From: Hyphomicrobiales bacterium
Lineage (GTDB): Bacteria > Pseudomonadota > Alphaproteobacteria > Rhizobiales > Xanthobacteraceae
Direction of reading: 5' to 3'
Length of the DNA stretch: 32,152 nucleotides
NCBI GenBank assembly: GCA_021732625.1
Contig: JAKFUP010000230.1
Location: 1-32,152, forward strand
Shown here: piece by piece, positions 8,941-17,386 of the stretch
Layout of the letters: every line of letters begins with the position of its first letter
Numbering within the stretch: position 1 is the stretch's first letter
The notes under the pieces: generated by a model
The model's input: only the letters and a program-made list of their open reading frames with translations
Databases searched by the model: none
Told to the model about the DNA's origin: nothing
Made by a program: the position numbers and the translations under genes

Positions 8941-10046
8941 CTGCCTATATCGCCCGCCGCATCCTGCTGATGATCCCTACCTTGCTGGGAATTCTCTTCG
9001 TCTCGTTTGTGGTTGTACAATTCGCGCCCGGCGGGCCCGTCGAGCGTGTGATTGCGCAACTGAGCGGCGCCGACACCGGCGCGAGTTCGCGCATTTCGGG
9101 ATCAAGCGGCGGCGATTTCGGTTCGCGCTCGCAGATCGGCGCATCGAATGACGCTGTAAATTCGAAGTACCGCGGCGCTCAAGGTCTTGATCCAGCTTTC
9201 CTCAAAAGTCTTGAGCAGCAATTTGGTTTCGATAAACCCGCACCGGAGCGTTTCGCGTTGATGCTCTGGAACTTCATGCGGTTCGATTTCGGCAAAAGCT
9301 ACTTCCGCGATGTCAGCGTGATTCAGTTGATCAAGGAAAAGCTTCCCGTTTCGATGTCGCTCGGCATCTGGATGACGCTGCTGACATATCTGATCTCCAT
9401 CCCGCTGGGCGTGCGCAAGGCAGTGCAGGACGGTTCGCGGTTCGACGTCTGGACCTCTGGCATTATTATCATCGGATTTGCGATTCCAGGATTTCTGTTC
9501 GCAATTCTGCTGATCATTCTTTTTGCGGGCGGTTCGTTCTTCGATCTGTTTCCGTTACGCGGATTGACGTCTGACAACTGGGCGCAACTGCCGTGGTATA
9601 GCAAGGCTATCGATTATGCGTGGCATCTGACTTTGCCGCTGATATCGATGGCGCTCGGCGCGTTCGCAACCATGACGCTGCTCACAAAAAATTCGTTCCT
9701 CGACGAAATTCGCAAACAATACGTGATGACAGCACGAGCCAAGGGCTGCAATGAGCGGCAAGTGCTCTATGGTCACGTCTTCCGCAACGCCATGTTGATC
9801 GTGATCGCTGGATTTCCAAGTGCATTCATTCACGCATTTTTCTCTGGCTCATTGCTGATTGAAACCATCTTCTCGCTGGACGGGCTCGGCTTGCTTGGTT
9901 TCGAGAGCGTGCTCAATCGCGACTACCCGGTGGTGTTCGGAACGCTGTTCATCTTCTCGCTGGTCGGCCTTGTGGTGAATCTGATTTCCGATCTGGCCTA
10001 CATGTGGATCGATCCGCGGATCGATTTTGAGGCGCGGGAAGTATGA
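8937..10046 (+). CDS. yejB: Peptide ABC transporter permease YejB
   Basis: An inner-membrane permease of the DppB/OppB class, 369 residues. It begins with the typical first helix ([20 protein letters not shown]), followed by a periplasmic region with a Ser/Gly-rich insert (about residues 42-80) and five further helices. The EAA loop reads around [21 protein letters not shown], which contacts YejF. The start ATG overlaps the yejA2 stop as ATGA. Its own TGA overlaps the yejE start in the same way. The insert before the second helix is a known feature of YejB proteins relative to DppB. Confidence 0.92.
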   Translation: MTAYIARRILLMIPTLLGILFVSFVVVQFAPGGPVERVIAQLSGADTGASSRISGSSGGDFGSRSQIGASNDAVNSKYRGAQGLDPAFLKSLEQQFGFDKPAPERFALMLWNFMRFDFGKSYFRDVSVIQLIKEKLPVSMSLGIWMTLLTYLISIPLGVRKAVQDGSRFDVWTSGIIIIGFAIPGFLFAILLIILFAGGSFFDLFPLRGLTSDNWAQLPWYSKAIDYAWHLTLPLISMALGAFATMTLLTKNSFLDEIRKQYVMTARAKGCNERQVLYGHVFRNAMLIVIAGFPSAFIHAFFSGSLLIETIFSLDGLGLLGFESVLNRDYPVVFGTLFIFSLVGLVVNLISDLAYMWIDPRIDFEAREV

Positions 10047-11224
10047 GCGAAATCATCGTCAAACCGCCGCCAGAGACGACATCGGTCACGCCGCTCGGCG
10101 AGGCGGTGCCGCCGATTTCGCATGGCTTCCGTGCTTCGCCACTTAACCAGCGCCGCTGGAAGAATTTCAAATCGAATGGGCGCGGGTATTGGTCGTTCTG
10201 GATTTTTGCGATCCTGTTCTTTGTTTCGCTGTTTGCGGAGCTGATCGCCAACGACAAGCCGTTTCTGGTTAAATTCGACGGAAAGCTCTACTGGCCGGCG
10301 GTCATCAGCTATTCCGAGACGACGTTCGGCGGAGACTTCGAAACAGCTGCGGATTATCGTGACCCCTTCCTGCAGAAGCTGGTCGCGGAGAAGGGCGGCA
10401 CAATGTACTGGCCGCTGATCCGCTATTCCTATAGCACCCACAATCTCGATCTGCCGACGCCAGCGCCGTCAAAACCAACTTGGCTTTTAACGGAAGAGCA
10501 ATGCAAGCCAGTGGTCGAGAAAAAGGGGCTGAAAAGCTGCCGCGATCTTGAATATAACTGGCTCGGAACCGACGATCAGGGCCGCGATGTGGTGGCGCGG
10601 CTGATTTACGGCTTCCGCATTTCGGTGTTGTTCGGCCTCGCCCTGACGTTGATCTCCTCGATCATCGGTATCGCAGCTGGCGGCGTGCAAGGCTACTTCG
10701 GTGGCTGGATCGATCTTGGTTTTCAGCGCTTCATTGAGGTGTGGACCGCGATCCCGTCGCTATACCTTCTCCTGATTTTGTCGTCGGTGCTTGTTCCCGG
10801 GTTCTTCGTATTACTTGGCATTTTGCTGCTGTTTTCCTGGGTGTCCTTGGTCGGACTCGTGCGCGCGGAATTCCTGCGTGGCCGCAATTTCGAGTATATC
10901 ACCGCCGCTCGTGCGCTTGGTGTGTCGAGCAAGGTCATCATGTTCCGCCATCTGTTGCCGAACGCGATGGTGGCGACCATGACGTTCCTGCCGTTTATCG
11001 TGTCGTCGTCGGTTATGACGCTGACCGCGCTGGATTTTCTGGGGTTCGGCCTGCCGCCGGGGTCACCGTCGCTTGGCGAGCTGCTGTCACAAGGCAAATC
11101 CAATGTGCAAGCTCCATGGCTCGGTTTTGCCGGATTCTTCTCGGTCGCCATCATGCTGTCGCTGCTGATTTTCATTGGTGAGGCCGTGCGCGACGCGTTC
11201 GATCCACGAAAGACGTTTCGATGA
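10043..11224 (+). CDS. yejE: Peptide ABC transporter permease YejE
   Basis: The second permease (DppC/OppC class), 393 residues, pairing with YejB. After a cytoplasmic N-terminal tail comes a membrane helix (about 48-68), a long periplasmic segment ending in [20 protein letters not shown], the canonical entry to the transport domain, and then five helices. The coupling motif lies around [21 protein letters not shown]. The extended periplasmic section between the first helix and the LGTDDQGRD motif (about 70-165) is typical of YejE rather than DppC. It starts by ATGA overlap with yejB. Confidence 0.92.
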   Translation: MSEIIVKPPPETTSVTPLGEAVPPISHGFRASPLNQRRWKNFKSNGRGYWSFWIFAILFFVSLFAELIANDKPFLVKFDGKLYWPAVISYSETTFGGDFETAADYRDPFLQKLVAEKGGTMYWPLIRYSYSTHNLDLPTPAPSKPTWLLTEEQCKPVVEKKGLKSCRDLEYNWLGTDDQGRDVVARLIYGFRISVLFGLALTLISSIIGIAAGGVQGYFGGWIDLGFQRFIEVWTAIPSLYLLLILSSVLVPGFFVLLGILLLFSWVSLVGLVRAEFLRGRNFEYITAARALGVSSKVIMFRHLLPNAMVATMTFLPFIVSSSVMTLTALDFLGFGLPPGSPSLGELLSQGKSNVQAPWLGFAGFFSVAIMLSLLIFIGEAVRDAFDPRKTFR

Positions 11225-11249
11225 GTTTTTTTTGATGAAAGCCGCCTGA
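11221..11249 (+). other. Two 4-codon open frames bridging yejE and yejF
   Basis: The bases after yejE read as a chain. ATG 11221 overlaps the yejE TGA and encodes MSFF, ending at 11233-11235. That TGA overlaps ATG 11235 (TGATG), which encodes MKAA and ends at 11247-11249, directly next to the yejF ATG at 11250. A T8 run lies within it. No good ribosome site precedes yejF, so terminating ribosomes could reach its start by stepwise reinitiation. This is inference from base order only. Confidence 0.4.
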
Positions 11250-12887
11250 ATGGACGCGATCAACCAGCCGCTGCTCGACGTGAACGACCTTTCTGTCGGC
11301 TTCCATCATGCCGGAGGAATGTCGCTTGCTGTTGACCGCATCTCGTTTCGGATCGAGCGGGGCCGCTGCGTCGCTCTGGTTGGAGAATCCGGTTCGGGCA
11401 AATCCGTCAGTGCACTCTCTGTCCTGAAGCTTCTTCCTTATCCGACTGCGGTGCATCCGTCGGGCAGCATCCGCTTCAAGGGCCGCGAACTACTTGGGAT
11501 GTCGGAGAAGGAAATCCGCAGCATTCGCGGCAACGACATCTCCATCATCTTTCAAGAGCCGATGACGTCGCTCAATCCGCTTCATACCATCGAGCAGCAG
11601 ATCGGCGAAATACTGCTGCTGCATAGCGGCGTCCGCGGAGCGATGGCGCGATCGCGGACGCTTGAACTGCTCACGCAAGTCGGTATTCCCGAACCAGAAA
11701 CGCGACTTGCGAGTTATCCGCATCAACTGTCAGGCGGTCAACGGCAGCGCGTCATGATCGCAATGGCGCTGGCGAACGAACCCGATCTTCTGATCGCCGA
11801 CGAGCCGACCACGGCGCTTGATGTGACCGTGCAAGCGCAAATCCTGACCCTGCTGTCGGATATCCAGCGGCGGCTCGGCATGAGTTTGCTTTTCATCACG
11901 CATGATCTTGGCATCGTGCGCCGCATCGCAGACGAAGTCTGCGTCATGAACAGCGGCAAGATCGTCGAGCATGGGCCAGTGGAGCGAGTCTTTACGTCGC
12001 CGCAGCATCCTTACACCAAGGCGCTGTTGGCGGCCGAGCCGAAGCCCGATCCGGCGCCGCCGCAGCCTCATGCTCCGGTCGTCATTTCGACCGACGACCT
12101 CAAGATCTGGTTCCCGATCAAGCGCGGGTTGCTTCGCCGCACAATTGGCCACATCAAGGCGGTCGACGGCGTGAAACTCACAGTACGCAAGGGCGAGACC
12201 CTTGGCGTGGTCGGCGAATCGGGCTCGGGCAAGACCACACTTGGACTTGCGCTGTTGCGACTGATCTCGTCGCAAGGTCCGATCGTATTTCTCGGCAAGG
12301 ATATTCAAGGCCTGCGCTTTCAGGAGATGCGGCCATTTCGCCGCGACATGCAGATCGTTTTTCAAGATCCATATGGTGCCTTAAGTCCGCGCATGTCCGT
12401 CAGCGATATCATCGCCGAAGGATTGGGTGTTCATCAACCGTCGTTGACCGAAAGCCAACGCGAAGACCGTGTGATCAAAGCCCTGCGCGATGTTGGTCTC
12501 GATCCAGAGACCCGTTTTCGCTATCCGCATGAATTCTCAGGCGGTCAGCGCCAGCGTATCAGCATCGCGCGTGCGGTCGTGCTCGAACCGGACTTTGTCG
12601 TTCTCGACGAACCGACCAGTGCGCTGGATATGCTGTTTCAGGCTCAGATGGTCGATCTACTTCGTGAACTGCAACGCAAGCACGATCTGACCTACATTTT
12701 CATTTCACACGATCTGCGCGTGGTCGCTTCGCTCGCAAGCCATCTGATCGTGATGCGTCACGGTAAGGTCGTGGAAGAGGGGCCAGCGTCCGAGCTGTTC
12801 AAGAATCCGAAGTCGGATTATACGCGCGCCCTGTTCGCGGCCGCGTTCCGGCTTGAAACCGCGGCCTCCGGCGCGGTTGCGCAATAG
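11250..12887 (+). CDS. yejF: Peptide ABC transporter ATPase YejF (duplicated NBD)
   Basis: A 545-residue ATPase with two complete nucleotide-binding domains fused, energising YejBE. First domain: Walker A GESGSGKS (45-52), signature LSGGQRQR (160-167), Walker B LLIADEP (180-186), His switch in FITHD (215-219). Second domain: GESGSGKT (322-329), FSGGQRQR (429-436), VVLDEP (450-455), FISHD. All catalytic residues appear intact in both halves. An oligopeptide/dipeptide C-terminal region with HPYTKALL follows the first NBD. The start is fixed by an in-frame TGA immediately before ATG 11250. It ends five bases from the convergent NlpC/P60 gene. Confidence 0.94.
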   Translation: MDAINQPLLDVNDLSVGFHHAGGMSLAVDRISFRIERGRCVALVGESGSGKSVSALSVLKLLPYPTAVHPSGSIRFKGRELLGMSEKEIRSIRGNDISIIFQEPMTSLNPLHTIEQQIGEILLLHSGVRGAMARSRTLELLTQVGIPEPETRLASYPHQLSGGQRQRVMIAMALANEPDLLIADEPTTALDVTVQAQILTLLSDIQRRLGMSLLFITHDLGIVRRIADEVCVMNSGKIVEHGPVERVFTSPQHPYTKALLAAEPKPDPAPPQPHAPVVISTDDLKIWFPIKRGLLRRTIGHIKAVDGVKLTVRKGETLGVVGESGSGKTTLGLALLRLISSQGPIVFLGKDIQGLRFQEMRPFRRDMQIVFQDPYGALSPRMSVSDIIAEGLGVHQPSLTESQREDRVIKALRDVGLDPETRFRYPHEFSGGQRQRISIARAVVLEPDFVVLDEPTSALDMLFQAQMVDLLRELQRKHDLTYIFISHDLRVVASLASHLIVMRHGKVVEEGPASELFKNPKSDYTRALFAAAFRLETAASGAVAQ

Positions 12888-12892
12888 TGCGT

Positions 12893-13750
12893 CTAGCTCA
12901 ATCGCTTGATGCTGGTGACGTCGCCGCCTGTCGCCTTGATCCTTGAAATGGCCTCGCTCACCGGCTCGATCGCTGTCGCCATGTGATATGCGTTCGCATG
13001 AACGATCGTGTCGGCGTCACGCGCGATCGCAACATGGCCTTTCCAGAAGATCAAATCGCCGCGCTTGAGAGTTCTCCATTGCGATTGAGGCAGCGCGTCG
13101 CCAAGCCCGTTCTCCTGCATGTCGCTGTCGCGAGGCGCGGCTTTTCCGCATGCTGCGAGTGAAATTTGGACCAGTCCAGAGCAATCGATGCCGAGCGCCG
13201 TCTTGCCGCCCCACAGATATGGCGTCGTGACAAGCGTCTCCGCAACGGCCACGAAGTCAGCGGCTAATACGTCCAGCCGTGCCACATACCGCGCGGGAAC
13301 ATAGAGTCCGTCTTTCGTGATGGTGAATGCGCCGTCCATTCGCTCGACGGCGATCTTCGCTCCGAGAGGAAGGGTATCGCGCGGCGGCAGCTTGATCGAA
13401 GGCCCAGGAAACGCAAACGCCCGCAGCGAGTTTATTCTGTGCGTGGCCGGCGCCGTTGGCTTCGAGAGCGCGCGATCAGGGATCCAGCCGACGTAGCCGT
13501 CACCTGCGAGCTGTCCCCAGGCCCAGCCTTCGTCATTGATGTCATAGATGGTGACGTGCTCGCCCATGAGCGCCTGTGTTTCCAACGGCGACATGGATGA
13601 CGGCTCGCGATTCATCGGGGCTATGCCATCAGCCACAACATAGTCCGTTCCGGTCGCGTAACGTGTGGCGCTCACTACGCCTTCGAGATGTTTGGCGGCG
13701 AGATCGGGCCGGGCAGGAGTCAGCCGTGGATCGAGTTTTGGATCAGCCAT
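12893..13750 (-). CDS. NlpC/P60 family hydrolase with SH3-like domains
   Basis: A 285-residue cysteine peptidase of the C40 family, predicted to cut peptide bonds in peptidoglycan stems or free muropeptides. Residues about 40-95 and 110-160 look like two bacterial SH3 domains (EHVTIYD, WAWGQLAGDGYVGWIP). The catalytic domain follows, with Cys190 in DCSGL, His239 in GHVAIA and a third polar residue near His251 (HANAYHM). There is no obvious export signal, so it may act on cytoplasmic muropeptides. ATG 13750 overlaps the upstream pepA stop (ATGGCTGA), which fixes the start and implies coupling. Longer in-frame extensions upstream only read through pepA. Confidence 0.87.
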   Translation of the reverse strand: MADPKLDPRLTPARPDLAAKHLEGVVSATRYATGTDYVVADGIAPMNREPSSMSPLETQALMGEHVTIYDINDEGWAWGQLAGDGYVGWIPDRALSKPTAPATHRINSLRAFAFPGPSIKLPPRDTLPLGAKIAVERMDGAFTITKDGLYVPARYVARLDVLAADFVAVAETLVTTPYLWGGKTALGIDCSGLVQISLAACGKAAPRDSDMQENGLGDALPQSQWRTLKRGDLIFWKGHVAIARDADTIVHANAYHMATAIEPVSEAISRIKATGGDVTSIKRLS

Positions 13751-15125
13751 AGCGTTCGCCGAGCAACTTGTAGAGGGCGCGCGCCGCCTGGCATTCACCG
13801 CCTTCCGGGCGCGCGGGCTTGGCGGACGGTGTCCAGCCATAGATGTCGATGTGCAGCCAGTTCGTTGCCGGTTCGACGAATCGCTGCAAAAACAATGCAC
13901 AGGTAATCGAGCCCGCGAATGCGCCCCCCGGGGCATTGTTGATATCCGCCGTCTTGGAATCGAGCCAGGAATCGTAGGGCATCCACAGCGGCATGCGCCA
14001 CATTGGATCGTTTTCGCTGCGAGCGGCGCGCGCGACATCGTCCGCCAAGGCATCGTCTCTGGTATAGAACGGAGGCAAGTCGGGCCCCAGTGCGACGCGA
14101 GCTGCGCCGGTGAGCGTACCCAGATCAATCAGAAGATCGGGCTTTTCCTCTTCTGCAAACGCCAACGCATCAGCCAGAACGAGACGACCTTCTGCGTCGG
14201 TATTGCCGATCTCGACACTGGGTCCTTTCCGCGACTTGAAGATATCGAGCGGTCTGAACGCATTGCCGCCCACCGAATTTTCAACGGCAGGGATCAGGAC
14301 GCGAAGCCGGACCTTGAGCTTCGCGTCCATGATCATCTGCGCCAAGGCGAGCACGCTCGCGGCTCCGCCCATGTCCTTCTTCATGATCAGCATGCCGGTC
14401 GATGGCTTGAGGTCGACGCCGCCAGTATCGAAGCATACGCCCTTGCCAACCAGCGTCACTTTCGGATGAGAGGGATCGCCCCAAGCGAAGTCGATCAGGC
14501 GCGGCGCGCGTGTTGACGCCATACCAACTGCATAAATCAGCGGAAAATTCTTTGCGAGCAGATCGTCGCCCACGATGCAGCGGAACATTGCGCCAAACCG
14601 GCTTGCGATGCCTTCGGCTGCCTTGGCGAGTTCTTCCGGCCCCATATCGTTGGCGGGGGTATTGATCAGATCGCGAGCCAGCGTGACGCCCGCGGCGATG
14701 CGCGAGATGTCTGTGGCATCGACACCGTCCGGGGGGACAAGCTTGACGGCGGGCAGTTCCGATTTGCGATAGCGTGTGAAGCGGTAACTGCCCAATGCAA
14801 ATGCGAGTGTCGCCAGCCGGGTGTCGTGAGGGGCATTCGCGAAGCGATATGTGCCCGCTGGCAATAGCGCGGGCAGTTGACCCGGCCGGAACAGGTCGCG
14901 TGAAGCGCTCATATGGTCTTCAAGTCCGAACAGTACGCCGCCAATACCGCCATTCGCTGATGGCAAGGTCAGCAGATGTCCGGGCTTCGGGATGAAGGCG
15001 TTCGCCTCGGCAAATTGCCGCGCCTCCGGCGAAAGCGCTGCCTTGATGCCGGGCCAAGCCGTTTTTGTCGTGAAGGTGATAGGGATCGCCTTGTCGGCAA
15101 GTTCAGCTTCGAAAGCGAGGTGCAT
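13743..15125 (-). CDS. Leucyl aminopeptidase family protein (M17)
   Basis: A two-metal cytosolic aminopeptidase of family M17, 460 residues, removing N-terminal residues from short peptides. The C-terminal catalytic domain has GKGVCFDTGG (228-237), the metal-binding LKPSTGM-IMKKDMGG run (about 239-254) and the hallmark NTDAEGRL (308-315). The N-terminal domain (1-125) is divergent, as is common in alphaproteobacterial M17 paralogues. It resembles the PepA/PepB family, but I would not assign an exact symbol. It is translationally coupled to the NlpC/P60 gene and sits next to the Yej peptide importer, fitting a role in peptide or muropeptide breakdown. Confidence 0.9.
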   Translation of the reverse strand: MHLAFEAELADKAIPITFTTKTAWPGIKAALSPEARQFAEANAFIPKPGHLLTLPSANGGIGGVLFGLEDHMSASRDLFRPGQLPALLPAGTYRFANAPHDTRLATLAFALGSYRFTRYRKSELPAVKLVPPDGVDATDISRIAAGVTLARDLINTPANDMGPEELAKAAEGIASRFGAMFRCIVGDDLLAKNFPLIYAVGMASTRAPRLIDFAWGDPSHPKVTLVGKGVCFDTGGVDLKPSTGMLIMKKDMGGAASVLALAQMIMDAKLKVRLRVLIPAVENSVGGNAFRPLDIFKSRKGPSVEIGNTDAEGRLVLADALAFAEEEKPDLLIDLGTLTGAARVALGPDLPPFYTRDDALADDVARAARSENDPMWRMPLWMPYDSWLDSKTADINNAPGGAFAGSITCALFLQRFVEPATNWLHIDIYGWTPSAKPARPEGGECQAARALYKLLGERYG

Positions 15126-15237
15126 GGAAATTCCAGGAAAGCGGGAAGGGGTGAACGCGGGTTAACCAGACGTTAGGGTTAACAGTCTATTGATGCGGGA
15201 TCATCTCCCCGGCACTGCAAGTGTGAGATCGAGTGTC
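15126..15237. promoter_or_regulatory. Aminopeptidase/tadD divergent promoter region with CtrA-like box
   Basis: This region contains TTAA-CCAGACG-TTAG at 15162-15176, one mismatch from the CtrA consensus TTAA-N7-TTAA, with another TTAAC at 15179-15183. GGTTAACC around 15160-15167 is itself palindromic. The box lies about 60-75 bases before the chosen tadD start. The tadD frame also has upstream TTG/ATG codons at 15190/15193. Confidence 0.5.
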
Positions 15238-16044
15238 ATGCGTGATTTGCAAAGCGTCTCCCGATTCCTGGTTTCTACCGTCCCAGTGGTGATGTTAGCC
15301 GCGGTACTCGGAGGATGCCAGACCACCTTCCCCAATGTGACCGGGGCGCTCGGGGCGCGTGCAGAGGCCAATGATCCCGTCGATCCCAAGCGCAATGTGG
15401 ACAGTGCCGCCGAACGCTTTCGGGCCAACCCGCGTGATGCACAAGCCGCTTTGAGCTACGGTCAGTCGTTGCGCGCCAACGGTCAGCGTTCGCAGGCGGT
15501 CGCCGTTCTCGAGCAAGCAACGATCGCAAATCCCGGAAACAAAATGCTTTTGGCCGCCTATGGCCGGGCGCTTGCTGATAACGGCAACTTGCAGCAGGCA
15601 TTTGATACGCTAGGCCGGTCGCACGCGCCGGAAGATCCGGATTGGCGGATTCTATCGGTCCAGGGCGCGGTTCTGGATCAGCTCGGGCGTCATCCCGAAG
15701 CGCAGCGGTACTATGCCAACGCTCTGAAGATCGCGCCTGAAGAGCCCTCAGTATTGTCCAATCTCGGTCTGTCCTACGTTCTGTCGAAAAAGCCACAGAA
15801 GGCGGAAGAGGTCTTGCGCCGTGCCTATGCGCGCGGCAATACCGACCCGCGTGTTCGCCAGAATCTCGCTTTGGCCGTGGGCCTGCAGGGGCGCTATTCG
15901 GAGGCGGAGACGATCGCCAAAGCGGATCTGCCGCCCGAAGAAGCAGCGGCCAATGTTGCGTATCTCAAGCAGATGATGAGCGGCAATGAGCCGCAACGTC
16001 GCAACGTCGATGCCGCGTCCGTAGCAGACCGCAGCCGGTCCTAG
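15238..16044 (+). CDS. tadD: TadD-like TPR lipoprotein
   Basis: An outer-membrane-associated lipoprotein (268 residues) of the Tad pilus machine, thought to help secretin assembly. The N-terminus is a lipoprotein signal with lipobox LGGC (Cys27). The remainder (about 50-245) consists of tetratricopeptide repeats, for example GQSLRANGQRSQAVAVLEQA and GAVLDQLGRHPEAQRYYANA. ATG 15238 gives a compact signal peptide; starts at 15190 or 15193 would add 15-16 polar residues. It converges with the tadE-like pair. Its location at the edge of the cpa/tad genes supports the assignment. Confidence 0.85.
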   Translation: MRDLQSVSRFLVSTVPVVMLAAVLGGCQTTFPNVTGALGARAEANDPVDPKRNVDSAAERFRANPRDAQAALSYGQSLRANGQRSQAVAVLEQATIANPGNKMLLAAYGRALADNGNLQQAFDTLGRSHAPEDPDWRILSVQGAVLDQLGRHPEAQRYYANALKIAPEEPSVLSNLGLSYVLSKKPQKAEEVLRRAYARGNTDPRVRQNLALAVGLQGRYSEAETIAKADLPPEEAAANVAYLKQMMSGNEPQRRNVDAASVADRSRS

Positions 16045-16105
16045 TAAGCAATACTTGTAGCGCTGCCATCGCGGCGATAATCGTGCCGGTGCAAGCTACA
16101 GCGCG

Positions 16106-16681
16106 TTACGGACACGATGTCGTACCGTACAGTACGCAGTTGGATTGGCGCGGACGCGTGAAAAACTGCTCTTTCAGGTCGATTCCTGTAGAGGCGACGA
16201 CCCAGCTCACTGCAGGTTTATAATTGTAGCTGACCTCGCTCCAGATCAAATAGGTGTTGGGCACCGCCAGGCTGGACGGAATTGTCACCGATGAGTTTGT
16301 AGCTCGAGCAGTACCGTTCGAATTTGCTTTGCTCCAGGCCACGGTCGCTTGCCCGGATCCGCTAATCTTGACCTCTGAGACGACGCTCTTGATCGTCGCG
16401 ACATTGTAAGGCGACATGATATTTGCGATCGCTGCAAATGAATCGCTGATCTGTGTATCGGTAACGGCCGTTGTCTGGGAAATGACGTCGGACAAGGCGC
16501 GGGCGGTGAGAGTTACTTTTCGATCGGCTTCGACACCGCTGGTGACTTCGACCAACCCGAAGAAAAGGGTCAGCATCAGCGGCAGAATGAAAGCAAACTC
16601 GACTGCAGAAGCCCCTCTGACGTCATTGCGCAACCGGGTCGCCGCTTGATTCCATTTTTTTAGCACGTTTGCTCCAAGCAT
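16106..16681 (-). CDS. TadE/TadG-like pseudopilin
   Basis: A 191-residue minor pilin-like protein of the Tad system. The N-terminus resembles a class IV-b prepilin: RNDVRG (18-23), then ASAVEF (24-29) with Glu at +5 after the presumed cleavage glycine, then a hydrophobic helix (FILPLMLTLFFGLVEV). The remainder is a Ser/Thr-rich periplasmic domain with Cys residues near the C-terminus (NCVLYGTTSC). TadE/TadF proteins are processed by the same peptidase as the Flp pilin. GAGGTGATC directly before ATG 16681 is a strong ribosome site. It lies eight bases after its partner, so the two form an operon. Confidence 0.82.
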   Translation of the reverse strand: MLGANVLKKWNQAATRLRNDVRGASAVEFAFILPLMLTLFFGLVEVTSGVEADRKVTLTARALSDVISQTTAVTDTQISDSFAAIANIMSPYNVATIKSVVSEVKISGSGQATVAWSKANSNGTARATNSSVTIPSSLAVPNTYLIWSEVSYNYKPAVSWVVASTGIDLKEQFFTRPRQSNCVLYGTTSCP

Positions 16682-16688
16682 GATCACC

Positions 16689-17243
16689 TCAAGGTTCATT
16701 GCGGAATACCGCAGTCGAGGAGAGCAAGCGCTTATTGCACTTGCTGCCGTCGGCATTGTTGCCGCCGATGTAGTATCCAAGGCCGGTAACGAACAATGGC
16801 CATTTATAGAATGCGCGGACGACCATGACGTCGCCATTTGAGCCGAGGGTGAAGGTTGCTGTCGTTGTGGCTGAACAAGCCGACGTCGGCTTTGTGCTCA
16901 GATCGACGCCACTAAAATTGCTGTACTTCTTCGCTTCGACAACGATCTGATTGCAATCGAACAGCGCACTCGTTCTATTGCAGAGGCTTGTCCGAAACTG
17001 CGTTTGTGTTGTATTCGCAGCGGTCGCTTGCCCCGTCAGAACAAGGCGGGCTGTGTCGTGCAGAGCGGTCTCAAGCACCTGTCCAGCGACGAAGACCAGA
17101 GCAGTCTCCAGAATGGCAAAGAGCATCGCAAAGAACAGCGGCGCGATCAGCGCGAATTGGATAGCGGCGCTTCCTTTGCGATTCTCAGAAAAGCGCCGGA
17201 AGATATGCAATCCAGGCTGCATTTGTGGCGATCGGGAAGACAT
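16689..17243 (-). CDS. TadE-like pseudopilin with Gln at +5
   Basis: A 184-residue Tad minor pseudopilin, first gene of the two-gene minus-strand unit. The prepilin-like motif is NRKG (21-24) followed by SAAIQF (25-30) and a hydrophobic segment, ALIAPLFFAMLFAILETA. Position +5 is Gln29 rather than the Glu of pilins and of its partner, which may affect processing or assembly. The C-terminal domain has several Cys residues (LCNR, FDCNQ, SACSA, SKCNK), possibly disulfide-bonded. The start at 17243 has AGGA upstream; M8 is a less likely alternative. A perfect CtrA box lies about 100 bases upstream. Confidence 0.82.
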   Translation of the reverse strand: MSSRSPQMQPGLHIFRRFSENRKGSAAIQFALIAPLFFAMLFAILETALVFVAGQVLETALHDTARLVLTGQATAANTTQTQFRTSLCNRTSALFDCNQIVVEAKKYSNFSGVDLSTKPTSACSATTTATFTLGSNGDVMVVRAFYKWPLFVTGLGYYIGGNNADGSKCNKRLLSSTAVFRNEP

Positions 17244-17342
17244 CGGAAAATCCTGACGGTCGGGAGAACAATCTACCGTCCAGACTAAATGAAACTGATT
17301 GTTAAATTGTTGCCCCTGGTCAGGACAAGACGACAGCGACTG

Positions 17343-17357
17343 TTAAGCCGCCGTTAA
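17343..17357 (-). promoter_or_regulatory. CtrA-type box upstream of the tadE-like operon
   Basis: TTAA-GCCGCCG-TTAA followed by CC is an exact match to the alphaproteobacterial CtrA motif TTAA-N7-TTAA. It sits in the gap upstream of the minus-strand pseudopilin operon (start 17243), about 100 bases from the first codon. Function is inferred from the motif alone. Confidence 0.6.
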
Positions 17358-17386
17358 CCAGTCAATGAAAGTCGGTTTGCTTCCAG

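Noticed and set aside
13665-14516. 283-codon plus-strand frame across the aminopeptidase gene
   Set aside because: The opposite strand encodes M17 catalytic motifs; this frame has none.
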